This document shows, piece after piece, positions 30,701-40,560 of a stretch of 64,000 nt of DNA. The notes beneath the pieces were generated by a model, which made no database searches, was not told where the DNA came from, and worked only from the letters and a program-made list of their open reading frames with translations. A program made the translations under genes and the position numbers. Location: positions 26,573,577 through 26,637,576 of the forward strand of contig NC_084462.1 in NCBI RefSeq assembly GCF_027409185.1, given 5' to 3'. The stretch is from Cynocephalus volans (Eukaryota; Chordata; Mammalia; Dermoptera; Cynocephalidae). Within the stretch, counting starts at the first letter, position 1; every line of letters starts with the position of its first letter.

Positions 30701-33700
30701 GGCCATGAACTTAGAGGCAGGGGCCTGGGTGAGGAAGGGGACAGGACAGCAAAGACCCTACCCAGAGACCATGGAGAACATGAAAGAAGGGACATCCAGG
30801 GGAAGGGGACCTTCTTGGTGCAGGCTGGGGATGCCCAGCCTGGAGAGGAGCAGTCATCGTGGGGGACAATCACTGTGGGACTGTCAGGGAGAGGGGCCCA
30901 AGTTCGAGCAGGGACCAGGGAGGGGAGAAGGAGCAGACTGTGGGGTCGGCCAGGTTTGCGTTCCAGTCTGGCTTTGCCACTTACTGGGTATGTGACCTTC
31001 AGCAAGTTACTTAATCTCTCTGAGCCTCAGTTTCCTCATCTGTACATGGGTTTGGTGATATAGCATCTAGCTCATTGTAAGAATTAAATGGGCTGGAAAA
31101 GGCTTAGTTTGGGACCTGGCAGAGACAAAGCTCTATAAATGATCGCTATTGTACTAATCGTCATCATCATCATCATCCTCCATCTCTCCTGGGTTGTAAA
31201 GATGAACGCAGGTAGGCGAGAGGCCCCTGACCATGTCCCTGGATGCACAATAAGGTCAGTAATTAGCAAGACCAGTTACAGGTAGGTTTTTCTCATCTCC
31301 TAGTGGGCGAGTCACAGCACGGTGGGGGCCCCAGGGGCTTAGGTGTTCTGAGCCCTCCCTACAAAATTCACATCTTTTGGGAGGAGAGGGGGGCTCCGTG
31401 AGGGGGCTCAGCCCTCCCTCAGTCCTGGGGGTGGGCAGTACCTGATGATGGGTTCATTGTCCACCTTCACGATGCAGTAGGGGTCGCTGCTGCCAGTGCT
31501 GCAGGACAGACAGGTGAGGGGCTGGTGGGAAGGCCAGCTGAGGGGTCTCTGGAGCAGCTTCCCGCCCCCTGCCAGGGGCCCTCAGTGACCCCAGGAAAGA
31601 GAGTGAAGGCTGAGGCACCATGTCCTGGGCCAAAACATGTGCTCCACCCTCAGCCTGGGGGCCTGGTGAGAAGAAGGCAGGGACCCCCACCAAGGCTCTC
31701 CTTCCATGTGCAGAGTGGGGGCAGGGGCACTGCTCACGGCTCCTCCTCCCTGCCCTCTCCCATCCCACCCCTGCCTCGCCCCAAAACAGCATCCAAGCAA
31801 TAGCCCCAGGCAAGCAGCCAGCACCCTGGCCCTCAACACCTAAGTCTAGCCCCTTACTCTCCCCTCTGAGCCTTTGCTCCTGCTGTCCCTCCTGCCCAGA
31901 CTGTCCTCAACCCCCTCCTCTAAGGAACCTCTCTGCCCCTGAGACAGGGAGTAAGGTCTCCAGGGGACCTCACTGCCGCCTGCCCCTATGCATGTTTCCC
32001 TCTGTCCCAGTACTCAGTACTCATAGTGATGCACTGTCATCACCTGCCCCCCTGACTTGACTACAAGCTACCTGAGGATGGGTGCCACTCTGTGTCCCCA
32101 GGACAGGGCGTGGCACAAGACAGGGGTCCTCCTGTAACTGTGTACTGAAGGAGTGGATGAACGAATGGATGAATGAACGAACGAACACAGGCCACAGTCT
32201 GCTCTCAGGCGCTCCCAACCATCTGGGGAGGACTGGCAGAGGCAAATCCGAACCACTCAGTTCCACCTGTCTCAGCTTGGTGGGGGGGTTCCTGGGGTTG
32301 AAAGGGGATTCCAGCCAGGCCCAGGGCTGGTACTGGGCAAAAAAGCAGGGGAGAATGAGGTCTGTTCCTGGAATTGCCCCTCCGGCCAGGCATCCACAGA
32401 AAGGAAGTTTGTTTACATGTTGGAGACTGGGGAATTCCAAGCTCTGCTTCCCTTTTCAAAAGGGCTCTTCCGGCGAGGAAGCCACGTGCGGTGAACATCT
32501 CCGAAAGCTCTCCTGACACAGACAGGAAATGTCTGCCAAGACTCAGTTTTCCCACCTGTAAAGTGGGGATTGTAATCCCAGCTCACAGGGTAGCCGTGCT
32601 GGGTCCCTGGGATGATATGAGAGGGCCAGCCCCTTGCAAGGGCTCAGTACATGTTAGCTCTGCCTGAGACTCTGCTCTTCTGCCTGCACCCTCCCCCCGC
32701 CATCGTTCAATAGCCTTCTCCTCCAGGGAGCGCCTGTGAACACCCAGCTTGCATCCCACCAACCCAAGCCAGGGGACTCCAGGCTTCTTAGCAATCAGGC
32801 CCCTGTGCACCCAGGTGCTGGACTGGGCCACAGGACCCAGGAGCCGCACGTGTATCTGTACAAGGAGCTCAGAAGATGCAGGGAGAGGTCAGTGCTGGCT
32901 GAACATCAGGGGACCTCTTGGGGCTGTCCCCCACCGCAGAGCCCCCTCTGCCCTGCTGCTGCCTCCTGGCCTCAGGGCCCCTCAGGGCAGGGAACCTGCT
33001 GTTCACCCCAGTGAGCCCAGCACTGCCCGCTGCTCAGCTCTAAGTCAATGAATGAATCTATGAATGAGGATGAGGTTTGGGGCTCCCGTCATGGGCAGGA
33101 TGACTGGAGTGGACAAAAGCCTGGAGGCAGAACCAAAACCCAAGTGCACAAGGACAGCGACGGGCTGGGTGGCTGCATCAAAGAGGTGGGGAGGAGACAG
33201 TGTCAAGAGTGGGCCAAAGCCAAGTTTAAGGACTTGGGCCCAACAATGATCCCTGTTGAGCTGTTGTGACCTGTGTCCTGCCCAGTGACCTCCCCCCAAG
33301 GGAGGACCATGGCCGGTCCCCTCTCCCACTTGTTCCCCAAGCCAGTCACCATTCACCCAGTCTGGCCATTTGTGGGGCCTCTATATTTAGGGCCTTGGCA
33401 GCTTCTAGGCTGTGGGAGGGGGAGGATCAGGAAAACCCCAGAATAGTCCTGGGCCTCTCCCCAGGGCCACTAGGCATGGGAGCCAGTGGGTTACTGGTCA
33501 CCGTGATCTCTGCTCCTTTCCTAACTGACCCAGGTACCAAGGGATGGAAGACAGTGGAAGGAGCATGGCAGGGGCGGGCAGGCCCTGAAAGCTGGTGGTG
33601 GGAGTGCAGCTGTGCTGTGTGCCCTTCAGAGAAGTAAAAACCCAGGCATGGAAGTGGCAGGGAGGCAGGTGGCAGCTGTGTGAGGACGGCTCCCTCCTCA

Positions 33701-36302
33701 GACCTGTCTCAGTCATGGTGGACCACTATGAGAGGTGGTGAACTCCCCGTGCTAAGAAGTGTGGGAGCCCTGGCTGGAGAGGATGCTGCTTGGGACCCAG
33801 GCCTGGAGCTTGTGAGGCACAGTGAGATGGGCTCGCCACCACCCCTGCCAGTGGTACTCAGTGGGGGCCTCCTGCGATCTCCAAACCCTGCTGTCCATCC
33901 CTGTGTGTTTTGCATGGGATTTGGGAGGCTCAGTCCCCCTGAGCCCCACAGCAAGCCTGCAACCTTGGTTGGGCTAGCATTCCTGGCCTGTCAGCAGCAG
34001 AGTAGGTTTGAATCCTGACTTCTCTATCTATCTGCTGTGTGATCTTAGCAAATTACTTCCATGTCCTGAGCCTCAGTTTCCCCATCTGCAAACTGAGAAT
34101 ATCTACCTTTAGAGCCAATAAGAGGATTAAGTGGGAAGGTCCTCAACACCTCTACTACGGACCGGGTCCCTCAGGGCACCAGGAACATCAAGTCATAGTC
34201 CCTGCCCTCATAGTCAGGCGGGACAAGCAGCCCCTGCAGGAGCAACTGCTACATCAAGGGCTTCTTCCAGCTGACCTGGGCTAGAACAGGAGCTGAGAAC
34301 TTACCCGAGGGCATCAGGGAAAGCCCTAGGGAGGAGTCGAGAGGGGTCCTGAAGGATGAACAGGGGTTTTCTGGAGAACTCTGAAGGGGAATGCTCGAAC
34401 GCAGAGGGCCCCTGATGTGCAAGGCAGGGCTGTGAAGGACAGTGCCCAAGTGTGAGGGGCTGAGCTTATAGGATGGGTTGAGAGCTGGGTTCAAGAGATG
34501 GCTGACAGGTCAGAGCTGTTACGCTAACCACCAAGGGGAAGGCAGAGGAGAGGTAGGGAGCGGTGGGGAGGAGAGGTGAGTAGGGCAGGCTGGGTGAGGG
34601 GCGGGGCAGGGTGAGGAAGGAGATCCCAGAAGCACACCAACAGCACTTGGTAGCCCTCCCCTGGGGATGGAGGCACGGCTGGCCAGGGAACTGGGCACCT
34701 GGGCCCCCAGGTGGGCACAACCCAAGAGCTTCACGGCCCTGGGCTGGTGAGAGCCAGCTGCTGCGGATATGCGGAGAGAGGCGACAGACGGAGGGGACTG
34801 CTCCTCCCAGCCGCCACCAACCAGAGGCCAAGATGACCTAGTTACCAGTGCAGGGGTGCTTAGAGGCCAGGTCCGGGGGCTGAGACCCCTCTCAGAGCTC
34901 ATCTGCCTTCCCACCCCAGAGACCTCATTCCCAGCTCCCGCCCCATCCCCACCTTCCATGCACAGAAACCCACCTTGAAATGGCCCACTCCCCTCCCTCA
35001 CCCATTGCCATGGCAACTGCTGAGCTCTGCCTTGTCAGGCCCAGGGGGCCTCGAACTGGAACTGCTTATGATGCTAAGCATGCCTGCTCGTAGGGGACAC
35101 GGGGCGCGTGAGAAAGATGCCCTCTCCTGGCCCCCCATCGCTCCTGCCCTTCATCCCCCTTCCCCCATTTCCCCCCATCCTCCACTTCTCTGCTTCTGGG
35201 AGGCCGCTAAGGAGCAACAGGGGCGGGGAGGCTCCCGCCCAGCAGACTTTGAACCCTATGCCTCCTCCAGGCTCCCCTTCCCACCCCCGCCCCCAAGCTT
35301 TGTGCTTTCCACTTGTCCCTCTAGAAGGATTTGACCCCTAGTTTACAGAAGGGGAACCGGCTTTGGAGCAGGGAGCTGCCTAAGGCTACATATGAGGAAG
35401 CTGGTGACAGAGCCAAGATGGGGGGCCAGGGGTCAGGCAGCTCAGCCCTGGGACCTAGTGAGAAGTGTGGGACAAGGGGCTCCTGAAACCTTAGGAGCCC
35501 TAGACCTAAGCCTTGCTCTACCGCTTGGAGCCAGCATTTTGCGTCTCAGAGCCCCGGTTTCCTCATCTGTAGAGATGAAATGATGAGAACTGCCTTGCTG
35601 AGTAGCTGTGAGGATTAAAGGGAAGGCTCGACCAAAGCCGAGGGCATGAGCAACAGTTACCACCCGGCCCCCGGTCCCCATCTAACATCGGTCTGGGCGT
35701 CCTGACTTCACGCCAGTCCCTCCCCGCCCAAGCACACAGCAGGGAGCCCCGGGACAGACCCTGGGCCCCAGCTCTTGTTTCAGGTGCACACTCCGCAGTA
35801 CTAAGGGCTCCGAAACTACCAAGGAAGACCCCTCCTTTCTAGGGGCGCACCGACCCCTGCAGCCACAGCCTGGGCAGTTCTCTGAGACCTCTTCCCTGCG
35901 ATGTCTCCCCGGTCCAGCTCCTGCCTTACCAAAGCCCCTTCCCCTCACGAGCCGCGGTTTGCTCCCTCTCCGATCACTAAGCCTCCTTACAGACCCCCGT
36001 CCCCTCCCCCGTCCCCGGCCCTCACTGACACTCTCCCCCTGTTGTCACCCCTTGTCCGGTGCTCGCAACAAATCTCACTGTCCTCGTTTTCCCTGCCAGT
36101 CCCCCACCGCGGCGACACTCCCACACCCTCGCCGCTGCTCTACAGTGCGCGGGCCGTGCAGACCGAGAAAGGTCAGGCGTAAGGGGGGAAGCGCCCCTTC
36201 CCGGTAAGTTGGGGCTCCCACCACCGACCACGCTCACATGTCCTTGGCGGGCAGGTTCTTCCCCTCCACGATGCGGATGGACAGCGAGCTGCGCTTGGCC
36301 AT
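9538..36302 (-). CDS. RASA4: RASA4 (CAPRI), calcium-promoted Ras GTPase-activating protein
   Basis: RASA4 speeds GTP hydrolysis by Ras. It is cytosolic and moves to the plasma membrane when calcium rises, through its C2 domains. I placed 21 coding exons with canonical GT-AG junctions; coordinates are in the five block entries that follow. They sum to 2412 nt, 803 residues plus TGA, the length I recall for human RASA4. Order: C2A (about 1-120), C2B (about 134-245), RasGAP (about 300-530), PH (about 566-673), BTK-type zinc finger (683-705) and a short tail ending CLLELQT. The start ATG at 36300-36302 has a GCGATGG context and gives the family N-terminus MAKRSSL. No stop or frameshift is present. 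RASAL1 is a paralogue but fits less well. Confidence 0.98.
10600..11500 (+). repeat. L2 LINE, 3' region, plus orientation
   Basis: TATGCCAGGCCCTGTCCTCA, ACAGCAGAGAACA, GCATTTGAGCAAAGACTTGA, GTGCAAAGGGCCTGGGG and TTTTAGACATCCAGGTAGAG appear in the order of the L2 3' end. It is ancient and 5'-truncated, with blurred edges. Confidence 0.75.
12425..12875 (+). repeat. LTR-like fossil repeat, probably ERVL-MaLR group
   Basis: The segment follows a familiar mammalian interspersed repeat of about 450 bp, from GGCTGAGCAACGACCTCCCA to GAACTCCAGAACTGTAAGAG. I take it as an old solo LTR of the MaLR kind, eutherian in age and broken. The family assignment is from memory and uncertain. Confidence 0.4.
13040..13185 (+). 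repeat. MIR SINE fragment
   Basis: GGAGCCAGGGGACTTGGGTT followed by CTGCAACTTTCTGGCTTAAG and, further on, ATTAAATGAGTTTGCACATG matches MIR order with a middle deletion. Confidence 0.65.
14575..14700 (+). repeat. MIR SINE fragment
   Basis: CTTAGCTGAGTCATCTGCCC and TTTGGTTTCTCCCCTGGACA-ATGGGATAACAGG match the core and 3' half of MIR. The copy lies in RASA4 intron 18. Confidence 0.65.
14935..15115 (+). mobile_element. Non-autonomous DNA transposon, hAT-like palindromic MITE
   Basis: TAGCCACTAGCCACATGAGG on one side and CACTAGCCACATTTCAAGTA on the other flank an AT-rich centre (TTAATTAAAGTTACACAG). This resembles a common eutherian MER-class MITE with a CACTAGCCACATGTGGC block. The exact family is not resolved. 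Confidence 0.55.
16635..16730 (-). mobile_element. tRNA-Ile-like SINE, monomer, minus strand
   Basis: The minus strand starts GGCTGGCCAGTCAGCTTACT and runs through the box-B-like TGGGTTCAGATCC. Near-identical flanks TTATATGTTG and TTACATGTTG look like a decayed target-site duplication. It lies in RASA4 intron 17. Confidence 0.8.
17118..21207 (-). CDS. RASA4: RASA4 coding exons 16-17 (PH domain)
   Basis: Exon 16 is 21038-21207 (residues 554-610) and exon 17 is 17118-17255 (611-656). They carry VKEGPLFIHRTKGKGPLMSS, KKLYFSLTTEALSF and HVMQVIYTDDTGRPQTAYLQ, the strands of a pleckstrin-homology domain. The intron between them is 3.8 kb and holds a MIR, an old retroelement tail and a tRNA-Ile-like SINE. 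Confidence 0.96.
19400..19500 (+). repeat. Tail of an ancient non-LTR retroelement, RTE-like
   Basis: AGTTGGACAAGATGATCTTT then GAGATCCCTCCTGGTGCTAA and GATTCAGTGATTCTAT recall the 3' tail shared by mammalian RTE elements and their SINEs. The assignment is tentative, and the element may extend further left. Confidence 0.35.
19690..19870 (+). repeat. MIR SINE
   Basis: GCTGTGTGACTTTGGACATG and GAGCCTCAGTTTCTGTGAAA-TGGGAATAACACC are diagnostic MIR core and 3' segments. Confidence 0.75.
20419..20519 (-). mobile_element. tRNA-Ile-like SINE, monomer, minus strand
   Basis: The minus strand begins CTGGCCATGTAGCTCAGTGG, and GTGGTGCTGATAACACCAAG is the anticodon-arm-like part. A pyrimidine-rich T-run at 20420-20431 is the reversed tail. 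Confidence 0.85.
21310..23917 (-). CDS. RASA4: RASA4 coding exons 9-15 (RasGAP domain)
   Basis: Exons: 23800-23917, 23405-23555, 23100-23164, 22698-22810, 22296-22488, 22009-22146 and 21310-21454, covering residues 246-553. The catalytic arginine finger is R343 in NTLFRSNSLASKSME (exon 11). The FLR-type motif is CLRFFSPAIMSP at about 471-482 (exon 14). Both are needed for GAP activity and both are intact. Exon 12 carries HGVLGPIIDRVFEEKKYVEL. Exon 13 is GC-rich. Confidence 0.96.
21700..21850 (+). repeat. MIR SINE fragment
   Basis: CAGGCTGTACAGCCTTGTCA then TTCCCTTATCTACAGGATGG-GG is a diverged MIR in RASA4 intron 14. Confidence 0.55.
24230..24370 (-). repeat. MIR SINE fragment, minus orientation
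   Basis: GGGAAACTGAGGCTCAAGCA and TTAAGCCACTTACCACATTA fit a reversed MIR core. Edges are uncertain. Confidence 0.55.
24665..24835 (+). mobile_element. Palindromic non-autonomous DNA transposon
   Basis: GCTAGATTTAGCAAACAAAA near the left end and GTCATTTATCTGAGATCCCG near the right lie on either side of an inverted pair, TTTTTAGTATAAGTATGTTT and ATTCTTATACTGAAAAAATA. The layout is that of a familiar eutherian MITE with TTTAGTATAAGTATGT arms. Its family name is not certain. Confidence 0.55.
25129..26147 (-). CDS. RASA4: RASA4 coding exons 6-8 (C2B domain)
   Basis: Exon 6 is 26066-26147 (residues 143-170), exon 7 is 25413-25544 (171-214) and exon 8 is 25129-25223 (215-245). They complete the second C2 domain. 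Candidate calcium ligands are D149 and D155 in DRNGASDPF, then D202, D204 and D210 in EAWDWDLVSRNDFLGK. Exon 8 reads VVFNVQRLGAVQQEEGWFRL, somewhat diverged from the human sequence as I remember it. Confidence 0.96.
25375..25407 (+). repeat. GT/GGGGT simple repeat next to a RASA4 splice donor
   Basis: A (GT)n run passes into GGGTGGGGGGTGGGGTGGGG and ends a few bases from the exon 7 donor, whose GT lies at 25411-25412 on the minus strand. On the transcript it reads as a C/CA-rich tract just inside intron 7. Confidence 0.8.
28231..36302 (-). CDS. RASA4: RASA4 coding exons 1-5 (C2A and start of C2B)
   Basis: Exon 1 is 36238-36302 (residues 1-21), exon 2 is 31442-31498 (22-40), exon 3 is 29957-30070 (41-78), exon 4 is 29411-29472 (79-99) and exon 5 is 28231-28360 (100-142). 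They encode the first C2 domain. The acidic positions expected to hold calcium are all seen: D21, D27, D74, D76 and D82. Exon 3 carries TVWKTLCPFWGEEYQV. Intron 1 is the longest at 4.7 kb. Confidence 0.96.
28450..28580 (-). repeat. MIR SINE fragment, minus orientation
   Basis: GGTGGGAAACTGAGGCTCAG then GGGATTAGAATCTAAGTCAG reads as a reversed MIR. It lies in RASA4 intron 4. Confidence 0.55.
30945..31155 (+). repeat. MIR SINE, nearly full length
   Basis: GTTCCAGTCTGGCTTTGCCA, TATGTGACCTTCAGCAAGTT, TGAGCCTCAGTTTCCTCATC and TAAGAATTAAATGGGCTGG cover most of MIR. It lies in RASA4 intron 2, and a short ATC simple repeat follows at 31158-31176. Confidence 0.85.
33990..34145 (+). repeat. MIR SINE
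   Basis: GTTTGAATCCTGACTTCTCT, GCTGTGTGATCTTAGCAAAT and GAGCCTCAGTTTCCCCATCT are strong MIR matches. Confidence 0.8.
35505..35630 (+). repeat. MIR SINE fragment
   Basis: GCCCCGGTTTCCTCATCTGT then GTAGCTGTGAGGATTAAAGG is the 3' half of MIR. Confidence 0.65.
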
Positions 36303-36700
36303 CGCGGATCCACCACGCAGGGTCCTGGCCCGGGGGAGCCGGACGCCGGGGTCCCAGGCGGCGGGCGACGGGCGCTGCACTGGGCGCCGCTGAGGGCGGG
36401 TCGCGCCGAGCCGGGCGGGCGCGCGCGGGGGCGGGGGAATCGCTTCCACTTCATTCACCCCCACCCCCGCCCCCGCCCCACGTGCGGGGGGACACTGCGC
36501 CCTAGCAGGCCAATCAGCGGCCGGGGTTCCCCGGGGTGGGGCGGGGCCGGCCCGGGCCGCGGCGCTCATTGGCCGCCTGGGGCGGGTGGTGGGGAGGGGC
36601 CTGCGCGGAGGCGCTGACGCCCGGGGGTTCGTGGCGCGCAGGCTGGCGCCCCTGCAGGCGAGGGTGGGCGCTGGGCCCCCGGCTGCCTGAGCGGCGGATA
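36100..36700 (-). promoter_or_regulatory. RASA4: CpG island and promoter region of RASA4
   Basis: The sequence around the first coding exon is very GC- and CpG-rich. It contains an E-box CACGTG at 36479-36484, a CCAAT box in GCCAATCAGC at 36508-36517 (plus orientation) and a second CCAAT read on the minus strand at 36568-36572. Several GGGCGGGG-type Sp1 sites are present, and there is no TATA box. The paired, opposed CCAAT boxes about 60 bp apart suggest NF-Y binding, which is an inference from motif alone. Confidence 0.65.
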
Positions 36701-37339
36701 CGGATACGTGGGGGCGGCGGGCGTGGGTCTGTGTGCTCGGGGACACGCGGGCTGGAGGGCGTGCGAGCAGAAGGCACTTACCCTGCTTCGCGCAGGGGGC
36801 GGCCCTGCATGGGTGTGAGTTGAATGAAAGGGCGATCAGACGAACTCGGCAAACTGTGTATGTGTGTGTGTTACAGCCACCTGGACCCAGAAGGAGGCCT
36901 CGAGAGCCAGGGAAGCCTAGAAGTTTTGGGAACGGGAGTCGGAAAGACTGGATTTTGTTTGAGTACCTGTTTGGGAGGAGGGTTTTTTTCTGAAATGTCA
37001 ACTAATTTACTCCTACCCCCCCAACCCACCACCCCCGCAGTGGGAACCTGGATGAGGTGCTCAGGTTCCCAGAGGGAAGATTACCGCTGGAGGTCAGGAG
37101 GTCACACAGGTGGCCCCAGGCAGGGCCAGGCTTGGCCTCCCCAGTACTCCGTGACCGTGACCACAGGTTTTTCCACTGGGTCACAGTCCTCCCAGACTCA
37201 GTGTCTAGAGCTGCTTCTAGAATTGTCGACCTCCGTGGTTCCCCTCCCAATCGAGAGATCACAGTCCTGGGCCTGACACAGCAGTGACTGTATCTGAGCG
37301 GCTGGCTCCCAGGGAGGGCATTGCCCCAAACATGACTGC

Positions 37340-37470
37340 AGTCTCGGGTCACAGATGCAGTTCCACCACTCCCTTGCTGGGTGACCCTGGGTAGCTTCCT
37401 GGGCTTCTGTGAGCTGGTTACATTTCATCACCTGCAAAGGCAAAGCAGTGACCACGCCAAAGGTACCCAG
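37340..37470 (+). repeat. MIR SINE fragment
   Basis: GCAGTTCCACCACTCCCTTG and CTGGGTGACCCTGGGTAGCT-TCC follow the middle of MIR, diverged. Confidence 0.5.
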
Positions 37471-37789
37471 GAGACACTGTGGGGGCGGTGCCTAGCACAG
37501 GTTCTAGTTTCTGTAATATTCTGTTTTCTTTTCCTATTTTGTTATTTATACGCTACACGCACACTAACCAAATTCAAAACATATAGAAAGCTTGCAATGC
37601 TTGCAACAAAAAGTAAGTCTCTCTTCTCTTCCAGTCACACAAATTTCCTCCCTCGTGGCATCTGCTGCTCTGAGTGCCTTGTGAATGAATCGTGCTGGAA
37701 ACAGTCTCTGCCTGTAATTCATCAGCAGATTTTTTTTTCTTTGATATACAAATAGTAGCTTATTGTTTACATTTACAGTTTCACTTATT

Positions 37790-38215
37790 TTATCTTGGAG
37801 AGCCATGCATATCTATACACAAAAGGTATCCTCATTCTCTGCCATTGTGCCGATGTACATATCTGACAGGTCCAGGTCCCCTGTTAGTGAATGGGCACGT
37901 TGTTGTCTTCATTTGCATACACCAGACAATAGCGTGCCTGACACATTTTGCACGTGAGCAAACGAAGCTGAGGATAAATACCTACAAATGGAATCACCAG
38001 GGCAGAAGACACATGCATGCAGAACGTCCCTAGGATTTGCCAGATTTTCTGATGTGGTGGTTGTTCCCCTGTACAGGGCCACCAACATATAGGACAGTGC
38101 CAGCTCCCTGATGTCCTTACCAGCCACCCGTTATCAGTCTTGTGATCTTTATGTGAAGGGTGGAGAATTGTAGTTTCTCAGAGTACTTCTGGCTGTTATT
38201 TTAGGAGGTTTATCA
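37790..38215 (-). repeat. Old L1-type LINE fragment, minus orientation
   Basis: ATACCTACAAATGGAATCAC, CCCTGTACAGGGCCACCAAC and TGATGTCCTTACCAGCCACC are familiar blocks of ancient mammalian L1/HAL1 ORF2-derived sequence read in reverse. It is strongly decayed. Confidence 0.6.
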
Positions 38216-39954
38216 GAGCCATTATCAGCCACCCTTGCTCACTGAGATTTGTCCCCTGTGCCTCGTCATCCCCCAGGCCTGTCCCCCTCCTGACTTCCCC
38301 ATCTCGGAGTTTGGACCAGGCCACTTGGGGGTGGGAAGAAGCTTTGTTGGCCTATTGGTAGAGTGGGGGCTCACTTCCCCATCCTTGGGCTGTTCCTGAG
38401 GCCTGGGTGGTGAGTGGTGGACAAGGAGGGCCTCTGCCAAGTCCAGTGTTAGGGTGCTGCTGCAGGCTGGTCCCTTCCCCTGCCCGGAGATGCCTGCCCC
38501 CAGACTGGCCCAGGGAAGCCCCGGTTGAAGTTTCCTTCCCCACCTGGCTCCTTCTGTCTGCTTCAGGACTCCTGCTTGCTCACCTGCAGTCCTGGGATGC
38601 TCACCTCCTCCTCCAAAGGCAGCTCTGTCACCTTCAGACTATTCCAGCTGGGAGCAAGGCCCAGACCCACCCCACTGAGCCTCCAGAATGGCCCTTGGGT
38701 CCTAAATCATGGCTGTTCTCCCCAGAACAGTTCAACTGGCACGACATCTCTCCCCCAGAGCTTTCAGCCTGCTCTGCTCCAAGCCAGACTCCCCTCCTCC
38801 ACCCTGAGTTCTAGACCCCACACTGACCTGGTCACTGTCCCCTAGGCAGCCTCCACTTTGTCATTGGCCCTTCTAGAGTGTGGCTCCCAGAGTGGGGCTG
38901 GACCCCCCTAATGTGCTCTGGGCTGCACAGAGCAGACATGAACAGACCAAGGCCTCCCTTCTTCTGGGCAGTAGACCCTCAGTGACGCCACACACAATCC
39001 CCTTCACTTTCCTGGGCCACACTTCCTGGTTTCTGGTTCCAAGCAACAGAAACCACCTCCAGCTAACAGAAAAAGGCTCATTAGATAGCTGTCGAGTATG
39101 TCACAGATTCTTTGGGAGGGCCAGAGACCCAGGTCCAAAGGCCACACATAGCCAGGAATAACACCCTAAATCACATCACAGAAGTGGTTTGGTGCAGACG
39201 CCCCCACTGCCCCAGATCATCTCACACTGAGGCTGGATGCTGGGCACTGCTGCCACAACTGCTGCACCCTGTGTCCCTCAGCACAGCGAGGCTGGGGGCC
39301 AGTGACACTTGTTAGCACCTGTGCCGGGAACGGGAGAGGGAGGAAGCCCCCAGACAGAGGAATTGACAACACTCACTCTAGGATCTTAAATTTCTCCTTG
39401 TCCCACCCCAGATGACAGCCTTGGCACCCAGTGGATGTCACCTGGACTCCGGGCACCCACATAGTCTTCTCATTTGAATCTTGTGACAACCTGTGCAGTA
39501 GGTACTGTCACCCCCACTTCCCTGAGACTCCTGTGACATGCCTGGCACCCTGTAGCACACTCCACTTTGGAAGGAAGCAGGGAGGCTCCATGGCCCGGGG
39601 CTGCAGGATGCTTGTCAGGCTGTCTTTTGGCACTTGCTGTTCTGTGGCCCCCCAGCCCCCACTGTCTCATGAGGCCCTGCCCTCGCATTGCACCCTTCCT
39701 TGCCCTGTGGCCCGGGAGCACAGGAGCTCCTAAGGCAGAACATCGTCAACACAGGATTTGGCCAGGGAGGTGAGCCAAGCCTTCTGCATGTTCCCAGAAA
39801 CTGTTCTCTGGGGACGGTGTGAGTCAGAGGGTGGGGCCGGGAGGGGAACCCAGCCCTAGCTCCACCGTGCAATCCAGACCCTCCATCGGTGGTTGGCTAT
39901 GGAGGGGACCCCTTTGCTGAGCAGACCACTGCCCTCATTTCCTGTCTCCCTTGT

Positions 39955-40560
39955 TGGTTCACTCATTCATTCACTCCCTCATCTGCTTATTTATTCAGCA
40001 TTGATTGATTACTGTGTGCCAGGCCCCATGTCCCTGCCCTATAGGGGCTCATGGAACTTGAATTTGAACAGAAGAATGGATGTAAAAGGGTGGATGAGTG
40101 CTACTGTAGAGAAATGAAAAAGGAGGGCTGGCCGGTGAGCTCAGTGGGTTAGAGCATGGTGCTGATAACACCAAGGTCCAGGGTTTGATCCCTGTACTGC
40201 CTAGCCACCAAAGAAAAAGAAGAAGAAAAAAAAAGGACTTAGAGGAGGAAGGGAGCTCAGGGAATCTTAAAATGGAGGTGACATTTGGGCTGGGTCTGGA
40301 AGGATGTGGAGCTGCGCACGAGGGGAAGGGATGCTCCCAGTGAAGGCACAGCATGAGGCAGGTGTGCAGGCGTGACGAAGGCTGGGGTGTTCTGGAAACG
40401 TCCAAGAGGCAGGTGCAGGAGGCTTTGGGACATGAACTTGGAGAAGCAGACAGGAGTCTGCCAAAGGTGGTCCTTGGCTGCTGGGAGAGAGCTTGGACGT
40501 TTCCCTGTGAAAGGCTTGGAGTAGAGAATGGCGTGGGGGTCTTGGGTTTGGGAAATGCAG
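39955..40560 (+). repeat. L2 LINE fragment, split by a SINE
   Basis: The left part has TTCATTCACTCCCTCATCTG and TGATTACTGTGTGCCAGGCC. The right part (from about 40237) has TGACATTTGGGCTGGGTCTG and GAAGGATGTGGAGCTGCG. The two halves join in order if the SINE at 40125-40229 is removed, so the L2 is older than the SINE. Confidence 0.75.
40125..40229 (+). mobile_element. tRNA-Ile-like SINE, monomer, plus strand
   Basis: GGCTGGCCGGTGAGCTCAGT starts a tRNA-like head. It has an A box (GAGCTCAGTGGGTTAGAG), the stretch GTGCTGATAACACCAAGGTC, a B box (AGGGTTTGATCCC) and an A-rich tail. AAAAAGGA at 40117-40124 and again at the tail end is the likely target duplication. This is the cleanest monomer in the window. 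It is a SINE and not a functional tRNA gene, because the acceptor stem is not followed by a normal 3' end. Confidence 0.9.

Larger units (their letters stand above)
31499..36237. other. RASA4 intron 1
   Basis: This 4.7-kb intron contains MIRs near 34.0 and 35.5 kb and GAAT/GAAC tetranucleotide repeats at 32155-32188 and 33045-33070. The 35.9-36.2 kb part is C-rich and merges with the promoter CpG island. No further exon is recognised. Confidence 0.55.

Noticed and set aside
32153-32190. Short tandem GAAT/GAAC units that look array-like
   Set aside because: A tetranucleotide simple repeat in a mammalian intron; there are no spacers, so it is not CRISPR-like.
9538-36302. RASAL1 as the identity of the C2-C2-RasGAP-PH-BTK gene
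   Set aside because: RASAL1 starts MAKSSSLNVRVVEGRALPAKDV and differs throughout, while this gene follows RASA4 residue by residue and has its 803-codon length.
40125-40229. Possible tRNA-Ile gene, and similar copies elsewhere
   Set aside because: The A and B boxes are tRNA-like, but the copies have A-rich tails, target duplications and dimeric forms, so they are SINEs.
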